Under the pieces are notes generated by a model, which worked only from the letters and a program-made list of their open reading frames with translations, was not told where the DNA came from and searched no databases. From NCBI GenBank assembly GCA_903838705.1, contig CAILZL010000034.1, positions 34,623 to 98,622 on the forward strand: DNA of 64,000 nucleotides, read 5' to 3'. Origin of the DNA: an uncultured Pseudomonadota bacterium (GTDB lineage: Bacteria > Pseudomonadota > Gammaproteobacteria > Steroidobacterales > Steroidobacteraceae). Position numbers and translations under genes: made by a program. Each line of letters opens with the position of its first letter. Positions within the stretch are counted from its first letter, which is position 1. Below are positions 48,801 through 56,563 of this stretch, in pieces.

Positions 48801-49757
48801 TCCGCATTTCAAGGTCTCTCAGATGCCGAGCAACGAGCTTTCGTATTGAAAGAGTTTTTCACTGAGCTTGTTGAGTCAGGTCGTGAGGCCAATTCGGATT
48901 CAAAGTTGGGCTATCAGCGAGCTTATGCAGCGATAGATGCGCTGATGCCAGGCAGCAGGTCGAATGAAAATCCTCATCAGGGTGAACTCAATATGATTTA
49001 CAGCCGCATCTATACCCTGGCGGGTGGTGACATCAATCTGCTGGTTCCCGGTGGTGGTATTAATGTTGGTCTGGCTATCGCGCCAGACGGCATCACAAAG
49101 ACTCCATCAGAGCTCGGTATCGTTTCTCAGAAAACCGGCAGCATTGATATCTTTGCAGATAAAGATGTTCTGGTGAACAGTTCCCGAATATTCACTCTTT
49201 TGGGTGGCGATATTTCAATCTGGTCAACACTTGGCAATATCGATGCAGGAAAGGGCGCGAAAACATCATTGTCTGCTCCACCCCCGTCAGTGCTGGTTAA
49301 CAACAAGGGTGAGGTGACCTTGGATTTCTCTGGTGCGGTGGCGGGAAGTGGTATTAGAACAATACAGACCAATCCAAATGTGAATCCTGGCAATGTTGAC
49401 CTGATTGCTCCGGCTGGGTACGTCAATGCAGGCGACGCCGGTATTGGTGCTGCAGGTAATATCAATATCGCCGCTAAACAGGTTATAGGTGTGGAAAACA
49501 TACAGGTAGGTGGCAGTGCCAGCGGCGTTCCGGCGTCCACCAGTGGGCTGGCGGCTTCATTATCCGGTGTATCAGCAGTTGCAAGTGGCGCGTCGAAAAC
49601 TTCGGGGGCTGCGGCTGAAGAGGAGCATGAGACAAAGCCTGAGCAAACAGCATCCTTGGCTCAGTCTGCCTTATCCTGGCTTGAGGTATTTGTCGTCGGT
49701 CTGGGCGAGGATAACTGTAAGCAGGATGATCTGGATTGTCTGAAGCGTCAGCAATAA
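39831..49757 (+). CDS. Giant two-partner secretion exoprotein (TpsA, filamentous hemagglutinin family, 3308 residues)
   Basis: 3308 residues. An extended N-terminal signal (about 1-53, cleaved after GASA) leads to the TPS secretion domain: TGTAVLNWSNFNISPDGHVVF, SIALNRIFQQNPSSILGRID and NPNGLIFGSS (NPNG at 149-152). The long middle is Ser/Asn/Gly-rich beta-helix repeat sequence. The end resembles the DUF3739 type C-terminus of these proteins and closes WLEVFVVGLGEDNCKQDD with two Cys. Such proteins are adhesins or surface fibres exported by TpsB. Nothing in the C-terminus looks like a CdiA toxin, and no immunity gene follows. It is a single intact frame, which argues for current selection. 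Confidence 0.93.
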   Translation: MKSNQSLNLSLSTLMVIQSVVSSMASLHARKTRTGLFTAFAAMSIVFSSGASAVELPVPCASGTCGSNGPSSWVTSGAATSVTAGSTLTVNQTTGTAVLNWSNFNISPDGHVVFAQPNTSSIALNRIFQQNPSSILGRIDANGQIYLVNPNGLIFGSSSVVNAAGILASTLNISDDVFNNGLLSAVQKRLPALSSDGRTSVLDMNANPVLDANGNPIPVQLQVQTGAQLTTNQSNGRILLASQSINNAGSLTASDGQIILAAGNKLYLSSSQDPALRGLYVEVDGGGTALNDVTGHLQAARGDITMVGLAVNQQGRISASTSIAENGSVRLLARDTTTISSDSNGVSTLSATNAGTFTLGKNASIEISPELDSTATAVDEQQQLLSSVEITGHQINIEGGSSIAAAGGKLTMTAAANPNNVTVTDMTSHLRIENGAKIDLSGSDSVRSVADNIVNVELRASELADDPYQRNSALRGQTVSVDARVGTGIANVEGAIAGITKTVAQRTSTGGTATFASAGDVVVSDGASIDVSGGQTTYTGANVMTSQLITADGKTVDISSARPDTTYIGVVGQSNTVKHDRWGVVEAIAGQGASRYEAGYVEGSSAGTVQFQAPALILNGDLVGKSVNGVNQRDPASATYAQGGQLIIGSAQPAPGGDYRAPAVSFTDIKPVITLPESTDLSAGSPLNLVTDYLSQGGFTRTQIYSNDTVTVPNGTALNLANGSSLSIRAGQVNINADITAPSGRLDFAAVQTADSAGTGVSVANNVKLDVSGQWINDGPLGNLEQPLEGVFRNAGSISLATATPESNLSLGSNVQMLADGGAWLDRNGKLSGGSGGSINLLASGQNSGFTLGDHINLSGYGVNGAKGGNFVLSAGRIQINNQNTWATAQTYTPGNPLSEEFLTIGAGLFSGYGFANVNLTASGGTLAAQGDALRVSNGTHINAVVSTLLPGANYLDRASGGKVDRFSAVTTLPEYQRSPAAVNLSVVPYSGNSIQTRIGTLDIEQGASLMGDPGATITLQSVGGNIDVDGELVAKGGAINLNLAPPANSLLTPYDPNLQIRVGSRGSLDTSGVSVMTPNSAGLLQGKVLDGGSITINANRGNVLIEHGAALDVSGTSAMLDVPTLDAYQRQAVASNAGAISLSGSEAIGVFGNLSARAGTGDVGTASGGKLSINLTRDNAGYRLDDASVPAADRVVELTSDLVPETTGVLINGLTKISTAQIGAAGIDELDLKSDNVVTLDAGVNLSLGRRLELDAPAIKVSGNGSTILAAPYVSMGYSVNKAVLASTNDGTGTLGKLTVNADTIDLLGSSTLQNLSEVNLNSKGDIRLIGTVQENQLTGSLTMDSDLTLSASRLYAATATGFSINDSNHAVDVQQGNGSGGIPLSAGSSLTINAANINQNGTVLAPFGTINLNASDSLILGAGSLTSVSGSGSLIPYGSTQQNGSKWIYAGTGTPVSVDTVPARQVTLNSDKITILSGAKVDVSGGGDLYAYEWVPGAGGTKDALANTASNLFAIVPALGNSGISPHDAELLNGFTLKPGDSVYLSGIAGLPAGFYALLPPRYALLPGAYLISQVPGYSNLVPGSTVTLSDGTPVTAGYYSFANTGLLGTSYSGFAIYPGSWGRQLAEYSDHFASGFFSDSIRNTLDAGQMSIISGTQLFANGSVVSAGAAGGRNASIDVAADNLKVVSGAELPSSGQVVIDASVLNSWHPGSLLLGGIRSADGENLEVTANQVSVTDAAHIAADEVALVARQNVSISNSASIQTGSAVSGAAVDLHAARTVNLTGAGAQSAAYMSVSDLSPKTLQRNGTTASTEGSVNIMASSSLTTQGAININAPGGAQLDGALGGKGAEWSLASDKVVFADNSRNSQITVNEGVLAAMQNAKSISIISNQGIEFDKNIELGGVDSPIESITLKGSALQNNAGQSVTFHANSLSLEGGATAGGVPVNDAGAGSLNLLGNNIQIGQSAMSIKGFAEANVSASGQVAVADEGALIVNGALNVAAARISALSKSNGVLAASGDVLLSKSQSSVEVLLPSTELGGGLSVSGVNITDNANIVAPSAVVSLNASQTLTLGAPAVIDVSGRRVLVDGVGADSNGGVINLSAGNALSTNASTQLSMSGSGHANAGSLVANAGSQANLQASIVGSTVDNAQGASLVLRAGSISNFADLTNRLQTAGFTQQQNLHVSEGNLDLASGASIKAHDISLVTDSGQITVAGNISTEANKGGGSIRIYSNQGVTLTGTGALHADGDANSQKGGSIEIGVSGGSIDLQQGSVITAEGVQSGSLLLKAPVVNGNDIAINQLNADLGKAGAVTLEASLTPYTFSSAPTTTELNNIKSAATSFISNASGTITNRLNASGTKVYSLSPGIELQSKGDLDLNALDLSSWKFNGAPAVFAVRAAGSLNINGTVSDGFVTTGTGASRIVAASDVPSASMSFVAGSDLQSADPLAVDVGSPADLKIAAGAVLRTGTGNLNLVAARDVVFAGINSGAYTGGINAITKLSGTSGATMSFLSKGGDLSVSAGRDVNGFAMQQPVTQWQSRQGSVNGSTVTLTAWGSDIRNFNWNMGTLGGGDLTVNAGRDINQLSVAAADSAKESADRKNITYYGGGALELSANRDINSGLFYAARGNADITAGREVAAGEWGGYGQTSGPMLLMGDANVSVNARSGVSLSGIVNPTLMYQATRLTTSIIRSYLSSYGAGSLLDINTSGGDVELDLGPTDSTRVLLGTNANDTASSGDAFSFLPASLKVQASSGSIVGNGDPFVMAPADSGQLELFAKGDISKLNLTMSDVDDSLVPGFVLPNRGFSIDVANTGVGKSASTGRHISDGSTVSVAAGQDMSDVILSVPKSLQLHTGQDMTDVFITAQNLHADDQTNIVTGRDLVYTSAGPAVSVGGPGLVSVIAGRNIDLGVSQGIDTTGNLRNANILNSAGADLTVVAGANPGLDLNAFVNGIVMSSTAGSAGLIAFVQNKTGDSGLTAEQAKSAFQGLSDAEQRAFVLKEFFTELVESGREANSDSKLGYQRAYAAIDALMPGSRSNENPHQGELNMIYSRIYTLAGGDINLLVPGGGINVGLAIAPDGITKTPSELGIVSQKTGSIDIFADKDVLVNSSRIFTLLGGDISIWSTLGNIDAGKGAKTSLSAPPPSVLVNNKGEVTLDFSGAVAGSGIRTIQTNPNVNPGNVDLIAPAGYVNAGDAGIGAAGNINIAAKQVIGVENIQVGGSASGVPASTSGLAASLSGVSAVASGASKTSGAAAEEEHETKPEQTASLAQSALSWLEVFVVGLGEDNCKQDDLDCLKRQQ

Positions 49758-49771
49758 GCAAGGTACAGAAT

Positions 49772-50737
49772 GTGAAAGTGCTAAGTAAGGGCCAGACACT
49801 GATACAGAATCCATCTATTAGAATCGCTATGGCTATCGTTGTGGCGTATGCAGGATTTGTAACTTATTACAAAATAACCGGGTCAGGCGGTAACCGATCG
49901 GGCAATACAGGACAATTCAATACGGGCAGCAACCAGATGTCCGGAGAGTCTGCTTTGGCTGCGGGGCATGGTGGTGAGGCTCTGTCCGGGTCCGCCAATA
50001 ACAATCAGAACCCTGACCTCGTTTCAGCGGAAGAAACTATCCAGGCTGAGGGCGATAAAAATAAACTCATGATGCTGATCCAGCAGGCAGAAGGTGAATC
50101 TGATAGTGCCAGGCGTAGAAGTGCTATCGCCAAACTGGGTACACAGGCATTTACGCCGGAAACGCTTGCTGCTCTTCAGGTTGTGCTTGCTCATGATGCG
50201 GTCGCTGCCAACCGGATTCAGGCTCTTAATGCGCTTGCTAGATTAGCAAAAGAGAATGCCAGTCAGATGGGTTCTTTTATCAACGCACTGACGCCTGCAT
50301 TGCAGGATTCAGACCCGGCAGTGTCAAATACAGCTCAGAATTTGATTGATCAACTCAATGGCGTTTCCAAGCCACCTGCCGCAGCTAATAACTCGATAGC
50401 TGATTCCTCAGATGCGGAACGAAGGGCCGTGGCTGCGTTGAGTTTGCGGGCTACTGATAATCCAAGTGATGCGAGGCGTCGCAGTGCCATTGCAGATCTT
50501 GGTATACGTATGTTGACGCCTGAATCGACGAAAGCCTTGCAGTCAGCTATCTCACAGGACCCTGTGGTTGCCAATAGGATTCAGGCAGTAAATTCTTTGT
50601 CGACACAATTTAAATTGCATGGCGATACAAATGGTGTCATCAGTAATCTATTGAGACCCGCGTTAAATGATGCCAATCCGAGCGTCGTAGTCGCAGCTCA
50701 AAATGCTCTTAATGAGCTTGCCAAAGTAAATCCATGA
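49772..50737 (+). CDS. Membrane-anchored HEAT-repeat protein after tpsA
   Basis: About 321 residues from GTG 49772, with AAGG 8 bases upstream; a TTG at 49736 inside tpsA is the alternative. One membrane segment (IRIAMAIVVAYAGFVTYY) is followed by a Gly/Ser/Asn linker and two HEAT-like units of similar sequence: SARRRSAIAKLGTQAFTPET... and SDARRRSAIADLGIRMLTPE..., each with a later ANRIQA and LARL/LSTQ helix. HEAT repeats bind proteins. Its place directly behind the TpsA gene suggests a helper for secretion or anchoring of the giant exoprotein (inference). A second smaller HEAT protein lies at 62611. Confidence 0.75.
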   Translation: MKVLSKGQTLIQNPSIRIAMAIVVAYAGFVTYYKITGSGGNRSGNTGQFNTGSNQMSGESALAAGHGGEALSGSANNNQNPDLVSAEETIQAEGDKNKLMMLIQQAEGESDSARRRSAIAKLGTQAFTPETLAALQVVLAHDAVAANRIQALNALARLAKENASQMGSFINALTPALQDSDPAVSNTAQNLIDQLNGVSKPPAAANNSIADSSDAERRAVAALSLRATDNPSDARRRSAIADLGIRMLTPESTKALQSAISQDPVVANRIQAVNSLSTQFKLHGDTNGVISNLLRPALNDANPSVVVAAQNALNELAKVNP

Positions 50738-50770
50738 CTGAACCAGTCGTTTATATATAAGTACTGGCAA

Positions 50771-50796
50771 ATGGCGGGTAATCCATGACCCGCCAT
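50771..50796. terminator. Stem-loop between convergent genes
   Basis: ATGGCGGGT / ACCCGCCAT with an 8-base loop, in the 78-base gap between the HEAT gene (plus) and the lamin-tail gene (minus). Likely a shared bidirectional terminator, though T runs are weak. Confidence 0.55.
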
Positions 50797-50815
50797 ATTC
50801 GATTGCAGAGACCAG

Positions 50816-51520
50816 TTAGGCCTGAGTGCTTTTGCGGCGTGCATTCGCACCGAGCAGTCCAAGTCCACTGAACAACATCCATACCGAGGCGGGTACGGGC
50901 ACTGCAGGTGGCGCATATACACCAGGTGAGCCCAACTCAGCAGCATTGAATGATGCGAAGGCACCATTAACGCCTGCTGCGCTCAAGGTGCTGATGGTTG
51001 TGTTATTCAAGCCCGCAGTGTTGTCGAAGGTTTTGCTGGCTGTTGCCGCGCCAAAACTGACGTTGGCAATCAGCGTCCCGGAGCTGTCAAAAATGTTGAC
51101 TGCATCGGTTGTCGAAGATAGCCCAACGCCTGAGCCGCCATAGCCACCGAAGACCAGTCCATTAGGAACCGAGCTGCCCCACCAGGCAGTCTTGAATGCT
51201 GATTGGAGTGATGTATCAGTCGTTCCAGTTGAGTTGCCCTCGATGAAGATGACTGACTGGCCTGCGGCAATGCTGGTCACGCCGCGCAGCGCAACTGCGT
51301 TAGCGAAAGCGCTAGAGTTGTCATCCATCTTCCAGCCGGTGATGTCGACAGCGGTATCTCCAGTATTTGTCAATTCAAACCAGTCCGCTGCATACGCAGC
51401 TGAACTGCCGGAGGGGTCGACTTCGGTGATCAGCATGGCGGCTGAAGCTGAGTGACTGATTAAGGCGCCCAGCAGTATGCTGCTACCGACAAATGCACTT
51501 CTAAAATGTTTACTGTTCAT
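50816..51520 (-). CDS. Lamin-tail domain PEP-CTERM protein
   Basis: 234 residues with a signal peptide ending HSASA. The mature N-terminus is a lamin-tail domain: MLITEVDPSGSSAAYAADWF, ELTNTGDTAVDITGWKMDDN, and a later DAVNIFDSSGTLIANVSFG. The C-terminus is a PEP-CTERM signal (AVPVPASVWMLFSGLG, then ARRKSTQA). Lamin-tail domains occur in secreted nucleases and phosphatases, often as surface-binding modules; this protein has no enzyme domain. It follows the phytase-like gene by 44 bases on the minus strand, so the two are probably one operon. Confidence 0.88.
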   Translation of the reverse strand: MNSKHFRSAFVGSSILLGALISHSASAAMLITEVDPSGSSAAYAADWFELTNTGDTAVDITGWKMDDNSSAFANAVALRGVTSIAAGQSVIFIEGNSTGTTDTSLQSAFKTAWWGSSVPNGLVFGGYGGSGVGLSSTTDAVNIFDSSGTLIANVSFGAATASKTFDNTAGLNNTTISTLSAAGVNGAFASFNAAELGSPGVYAPPAVPVPASVWMLFSGLGLLGANARRKSTQA

Positions 51521-51564
51521 GATTTAGTTTCCTGTGAAAATAGTTGAGGGTTGAATTGAAACTA

Positions 51565-53019
51565 TTAAAGAGCCTGTGACTTTTTAGCCCGACGGCTGCG
51601 CAGTGCGCCGAAACCCACAAGTGCTGAACTCAGCAAGGGCAGGGTGGCAGGCAGTGGTACTGGCGGAGGTGCGATGCTCTGACTTACATAGTTGGGCAGG
51701 TCGCCATCTGTTAAGCCAAATACATAGAAGCTATTCGGACCCGCTGTGCCTGGGACGAAGTCATTGTCATTGGCCATGTAAAGGGTATGTAAAGTCTGGC
51801 CACCCACGACGACGTCTTGACCAAAGGAAAGACCTTCCAGTTTGGCTGGGATATTGGTGTCAGTGATGCCATTGGCATTGAGTATCGACTTGATGTCCAT
51901 GACCAGTGTGCTGGGTACGGCATTGGCAAGTAGTGCCGCTTCGCCAGACAGGTTGGCGACGTCCACTGCATTGGTCAGATCAACCTTGTATATGCGTTTG
52001 ACGACAGCACTCGAACCATCGCCGAGGCCCTTTCCGTCACGCTCCAGAATCATGAATTCGTGGTCATTGACGGCGACAATCTCACTGCTGTTGTAGTTCT
52101 TGTTGGTGTCACTTTGATGATTGTCGTAGGCGTATTCGTGAGTGGCGCCGGTGGCAATATCAATCGTGACAATCCGGTTCATACGGCCGCCGTCCCCACC
52201 ATCCTGTATCAGCGGGCTTTGCATCAGACCAATCAGTTTGGTGCCATCCGGGGAGATTGCGAGACCTTCCATCCCCTTATTAGCAACTCTGCCAGAGGTA
52301 TTGCCGCTGATCTCCGTGGCACCAAGTGGACTCAGGTTGGAGATCGCCAGATTACTTGGTAAGTTGAAGGTTCTGATGCGTTCACCTGTTGTGCGGTCGA
52401 ACTGATAAACATAGGGACCGTACTCGTCACTCATGAAAATGCTTTTGCCATCAGCTGAGACGCGCAGGCTTTCTGGATCAAGGCGGGCATCATTTGCATT
52501 CAGTGAGTTGCCAGAACCGAATCCATCAGAGCGGCCAGTAAAGAAAAACTTGCTGCTGGTGTTTACGTTCGGGATCGCGCTTGGCAATCCTGCTGTAGTG
52601 CCATAAGTCAATGCGGTGGGGCTGTACAGCAGTGTGGTGCTGGTGAGTGTGGGGCTCAGATTGAAAGGCAGGCCGGTTGCTGAACCGGAGGCTGTCAGAT
52701 TAAGAGTCAGCGTCTGAAAGCGGCTGATATAGGACTGTGTGTTGTCAACAACGCTGCCTCCGGTATAAGCGGTTGCGTTGGGGCCGCGGTCAGGTAAGGC
52801 AAGGAAGGTATTGCCGCCTGCCCATGCAAGGCCGGAACCCAGCCCACCCAGAATGTCTCCAGATGCACCGCTTTCCAGCGCATTTGCAGGACCGGTCAGT
52901 CCGGACAGGTCACTCGTCCCGGAAAGACTGCCAATGGCAAGGAGGGTAGGGGTTGCTTGTGCGCTTGACATCTGTGCGATGGCAGTCGCGATCATGATCG
53001 TCAGTAGTTTCTTTTTCAT
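51565..53019 (-). CDS. Phytase-like esterase domain PEP-CTERM protein
   Basis: 484 residues with a signal peptide ending AQAT. The body matches the 'esterase-like activity of phytase' family (Pfam PF13449): LALPDRGPN, FMSDEYGPYVYQFD, GMEGLAISPDGTKLIGLMQSPL, EFMILERDGKGLGD and LEGLSFG. The C-terminus is a PEP-CTERM signal (PVPLPATLPLLSS, then RSRRAKKSQAL). It may be a surface phosphoesterase, but substrate and activity are not shown by sequence. Upstream partner of the lamin-tail gene. Its promoter would lie in the 53020-53340 gap. Confidence 0.87.
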   Translation of the reverse strand: MKKKLLTIMIATAIAQMSSAQATPTLLAIGSLSGTSDLSGLTGPANALESGASGDILGGLGSGLAWAGGNTFLALPDRGPNATAYTGGSVVDNTQSYISRFQTLTLNLTASGSATGLPFNLSPTLTSTTLLYSPTALTYGTTAGLPSAIPNVNTSSKFFFTGRSDGFGSGNSLNANDARLDPESLRVSADGKSIFMSDEYGPYVYQFDRTTGERIRTFNLPSNLAISNLSPLGATEISGNTSGRVANKGMEGLAISPDGTKLIGLMQSPLIQDGGDGGRMNRIVTIDIATGATHEYAYDNHQSDTNKNYNSSEIVAVNDHEFMILERDGKGLGDGSSAVVKRIYKVDLTNAVDVANLSGEAALLANAVPSTLVMDIKSILNANGITDTNIPAKLEGLSFGQDVVVGGQTLHTLYMANDNDFVPGTAGPNSFYVFGLTDGDLPNYVSQSIAPPPVPLPATLPLLSSALVGFGALRSRRAKKSQAL

Positions 53020-53340
53020 AGGTCTGGATTCAGTTCATTTGAGGTGAGATAAAGGTGAATGCATGGCTGGTTAATGGATAACCGGAGTAGTGCGAGGGAG
53101 TGGGCAGTCTGGTGGACGTGCGGGGAAGTCGACTGATCCTAAGATGAGAATCAAGTCAAGCAACCGCGTCACAATGCAACCGGTACTCAGGGTAGGGATT
53201 TAATGTTGCTAGCGAATGAACTGATCGTGTGATGAGTGAATGACGAATGAATACATTTCAACTCAGCTCTCAAATTTCTGGTAATCCAGAGATGGTTTCG
53301 GCAAAGTGAGCTTGCTGAGACTGGAATCCCGGGAGAGAAG
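53020..53340. other. 321-base gap between divergent genes
   Basis: No gene is seen. It must hold the promoters of the phytase-like gene (minus) and the ArsC-type gene (plus). The ribosome site GGGAGA for the latter is at its right end. No clear promoter boxes could be assigned. Confidence 0.5.
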
Positions 53341-53853
53341 ATGGCTATGGTGCGTAAACCTTATAATGTCTTGTTCCTGTGCACAGGTAACTCAGCTCGA
53401 AGCATCATGGCCGAGGCCTTACTAAGGCATTGGGGCAAAGACAAATTCAATGCCTTCAGTGCGGGCAGTCGGCCGAATGGAAGAGTTCATCCAAGGACGA
53501 TGGCAATTCTGGAGATGATGGATTTTTCTGTTGATGGATTACGCAGCAAAAGCTGGGATGAGTTTGTTGCTGAAGGTGCACCACAAATGGACTTTATTTT
53601 TACGGTGTGTGCAAAAGCTGCGGGAGAGACTTGTCCAGTCTGGCCGGGCCAGCCTGTAACGGCACATTGGGGGGTTGATGATCCGGCAGCTCAGGAAGGC
53701 ACGGAGCGAGCCAGAATATTTGCTTTCAGAAAAGCGCTGCTGGAATTGGAAAGTCGTATCAAACTATTTGTCAGCCTGCCAATTGAGTCACTGGACAGAA
53801 TCAGGTTGAAAAAGGAACTGGTTTACATTGGGCGGATCACGCCACTTTCATGA
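53341..53853 (+). CDS. arsC: ArsC-type arsenate reductase / low-molecular-weight phosphatase-like protein
   Basis: 170 residues. The phosphate-binding loop CTGNSARS has Cys14 and Arg20, and WGVDDPAA holds the general-acid DP. The family includes thioredoxin-coupled arsenate reductases (three Cys) and low-molecular-weight tyrosine phosphatases. Further Cys at VCAKAAGETCPVWPG fit the reductase type. There is no ArsR, ArsB or Acr3 gene alongside, so a stand-alone role is likely. Starts at ATG 53341 after a good purine-rich site. Confidence 0.85.
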   Translation: MAMVRKPYNVLFLCTGNSARSIMAEALLRHWGKDKFNAFSAGSRPNGRVHPRTMAILEMMDFSVDGLRSKSWDEFVAEGAPQMDFIFTVCAKAAGETCPVWPGQPVTAHWGVDDPAAQEGTERARIFAFRKALLELESRIKLFVSLPIESLDRIRLKKELVYIGRITPLS

Positions 53854-53951
53854 GTGATTAGATTGCTCTGATTCTGAATGCGACAGACTCGATCTGTTGT
53901 CGTGTAATTTCCTAGTATCAGATTAGCCTTTGACTATGGTTTGACTCGTGT

Positions 53952-56546
53952 CTAATGCTGATATACTCTGATTTCGGATATGGCCTCCAGTGCTTCTGGA
54001 CGGTTTGGCTGGAGCTCTATCATTTTGTTGAGAAGACTGATGGCTTCATCCCGCTCTGTCTCAGCCAGGCTTTTAGCCATGGATATTAGCGGATCATATG
54101 CAGGACGAAAATCAGGACTGATGGCAATAATTGATAGCAGGTTGTTTTTTACTTGCGCCAGCATTTTCCTGGCGTCATTTGTCGGGATGACGTTTTCTCC
54201 AGATTGAATGAATTTGTTGCGAGCGGTCCAGTAATTATTGAGCTTTGTAGTAGTTAAATCATCTGTTTCTTTATTCAGAATCTCATCAGGATTTGCTGTC
54301 AGTTCCTTAGTCAGTTCAATAAGCCTGTGACCAGGAGATGAGTCAGGTGAATACGTAATTCTGGGTGCAGTATAGGTTACAACCAGTTGATCGTCTGTAT
54401 TCAATTGTGCGGATTGTGAAAATCTGATGAGTGAGGTGGGGCCGGCGATAATGCTGCCCAGCACAGCGTATTCATCATCAAGACCGATATCACTGATTAT
54501 TTCAGGTAGTTTAATTCTCTGGATGTTGCGACTGATCGCTTTTACATCAAGCTTTTCATTACTCGCGCTGGCGACTAGTCCTATAACAGGAGTCCGAAGG
54601 CTGTTGCTGGCCAGAATAGCCCAAGCATGAGGGTAGACTGTAACAAAGCTCCTGATGATAACCTTCAGCGTGTCAAGGTCTAACTGATGCAGTGGCAACC
54701 ATTGACAGAAAATACCTTGGGGATCCAGCCGATCTCGGATGTATTCAAAATGTTCAACTGTATACAGTGAACCAGAGCCGCTGCGAGCTGGATGGAAATT
54801 GTCTGAAATGATGAGGTCATACTTGCTTTTAGTGGTCCGTACAAAGCGGCGAGCATCAGAAATAATAATCCTGGGGGGGATGGAGTTAGGTGTCATGAGT
54901 GGCTTTGTAAAATGAGTAGATGCAGACGCTACCTCCGGTAAGAGTTCGGCCACCTCTACTGCTGAACCAGGTAGAAGGGATGCGGTGGTGGAAGTGACTC
55001 CCGTACCCAGTCCAAGGAACAGTACATGTTCTGGATTTCCATGGAACATAATTGGCAGGATAGCTTGTCTTGAGTCGACTCTCAGTGTGGCACTGCTACC
55101 CTCCTGCTGACGATTATTGATTCTTAGTACAGCCACTTTATCGGCGTCTTCAACTACAGAGACAGATCCTGCTGTCCCCTCTCTAAAGCTTACTATTCTC
55201 CCATTTTCAGGCATGTCTATGAATGTAAGGTCGGGTGCTTTATAGGCAATAAATAAAATGCATAGGCAGGCGCACCAAAAGATGGGTCTGGTTGCAATCC
55301 TTTTGGCGGCAAGTAGCACATATCCTGTCGCAACAATCAGTAACGAATACTTGGATCCTAGAGTCGGGATGCAAATAACTCCGAAAAAAATAGGTGCTAT
55401 GGTAGCCCCGAGCATGTTAGATCCAATGGATGCTCCATAACCCAAGCTGGAATTTCTTGCGCAGTCACACAACTGACTGAATACAATGCCCATGATCATG
55501 GTGGCTGGTAATAGCGCGAAGCAGGCAAGGATTGATTCAGTCATCAATGCAGATGGCATGGATGAGCCGAACCAACTCTGACAAAATTGCTTGATGTCAA
55601 TTGCAAACCACAGACCCATGATGCCGGTAAGGCATGCTAGAGAAAGCAGAGAAAAGTAAAGGCCAATGCCTAAGCTTGCTGAGTATGATGGCAATGTCTT
55701 TTTGAGGGCCGCTCCTGCAGTTGTTCCTGTCAGATAGACAGCTAGAATCAGTGAAAATGTAAATACAGTATTCTCGGTGATCTGACTGAGCACATGAATT
55801 GTTAGTACTTCATAGCCTATTCCAAGAAAGCCAGTCAGGGCCAAATATACTATCAATTCGATTTTAGTATTCCTGTCCTCTGTGCATTTACTCTCAACTG
55901 GAATGACTTTTAGTGTATGTTTTCTAAAACAAACAAATGCTAATAGTGCGCAGCAATAGTTTATAGCTATACAAATGAGTGATGTATGGGTTAATCCCAG
56001 GTGCGGTATTAGAAAAAAAGTGATGGACAAAACGCCAAGTACTGCACCCAATGTGTTGTAGGCATACAGTACTGAAATGGAGCGGGGGCTGGTATTTGAT
56101 TCATGGACTATCATTTCCATCGCCGGTAGCGTTGCGCCCATTGCGATGGTTGCAGGAAAGAAAATCAAAAATGAGCCAACGAAGGCAACCGTCCATTGCC
56201 AGTAGACAGATGGGATTGTGCCAGTCAAGTCGAGTAAAAATTGATGAAAGGGGTGCAGACCCAAAGCGATGCACAGGCTCCAGGAGGCGATGACTAATTC
56301 ACTGGTGATATACCAATATATTGGGTTTTTGCTATTTGCAATCCTTTTGCTGAATATCAGTGAACCAGCAGTGAGGCCACCAAAAAAAGCCGTAATGACG
56401 GCAAGAATCGCAGAGGTTTCCTGTCCGAGCCATAACGAACTCTGTTGTGTCCAGACAGATTGGTAGCCCAAACCGGCGAATCCGGAAAATATCATGAGGG
56501 CATTGATAAGTGCCCTTTGCCAGCTTGCAAGCTTACCCGGCAGCAT
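53952..56546 (-). CDS. Membrane spermidine-synthase-like protein (polytopic membrane domain plus SpeE-like domain)
   Basis: About 864 residues from ATG 56546; a GTG at 56594 would overlap the next gene and neither start has a clear ribosome site. The first ~430 residues hold a dozen membrane segments (FSGFAGLGYQSVWTQQ, FFPATIAMGATLPAME). The middle is a spermidine-synthase-like Rossmann domain: VLFLGLGTGVTSTTASL, VEVAELLPEV, IISDARRFV and YDLIISDNFHPARSGSGSLYT. The last ~150 residues are helical and TPR-like. The membrane-fused form is common but uncharacterised; whether it makes polyamines is doubtful. It follows the 2OG oxygenase gene on the same strand. Confidence 0.85.
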   Translation of the reverse strand: MLPGKLASWQRALINALMIFSGFAGLGYQSVWTQQSSLWLGQETSAILAVITAFFGGLTAGSLIFSKRIANSKNPIYWYITSELVIASWSLCIALGLHPFHQFLLDLTGTIPSVYWQWTVAFVGSFLIFFPATIAMGATLPAMEMIVHESNTSPRSISVLYAYNTLGAVLGVLSITFFLIPHLGLTHTSLICIAINYCCALLAFVCFRKHTLKVIPVESKCTEDRNTKIELIVYLALTGFLGIGYEVLTIHVLSQITENTVFTFSLILAVYLTGTTAGAALKKTLPSYSASLGIGLYFSLLSLACLTGIMGLWFAIDIKQFCQSWFGSSMPSALMTESILACFALLPATMIMGIVFSQLCDCARNSSLGYGASIGSNMLGATIAPIFFGVICIPTLGSKYSLLIVATGYVLLAAKRIATRPIFWCACLCILFIAYKAPDLTFIDMPENGRIVSFREGTAGSVSVVEDADKVAVLRINNRQQEGSSATLRVDSRQAILPIMFHGNPEHVLFLGLGTGVTSTTASLLPGSAVEVAELLPEVASASTHFTKPLMTPNSIPPRIIISDARRFVRTTKSKYDLIISDNFHPARSGSGSLYTVEHFEYIRDRLDPQGIFCQWLPLHQLDLDTLKVIIRSFVTVYPHAWAILASNSLRTPVIGLVASASNEKLDVKAISRNIQRIKLPEIISDIGLDDEYAVLGSIIAGPTSLIRFSQSAQLNTDDQLVVTYTAPRITYSPDSSPGHRLIELTKELTANPDEILNKETDDLTTTKLNNYWTARNKFIQSGENVIPTNDARKMLAQVKNNLLSIIAISPDFRPAYDPLISMAKSLAETERDEAISLLNKMIELQPNRPEALEAISEIRVYQH

Positions 56547-56563
56547 CTTTGTCGTTTCAGTGC

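Noticed and set aside
39831..49757. TpsA as a contact-dependent inhibition toxin (CdiA)
   Set aside because: No toxin-like C-terminal domain, no VENN-type motif seen, and no immunity gene follows; the end matches the DUF3739 type instead.
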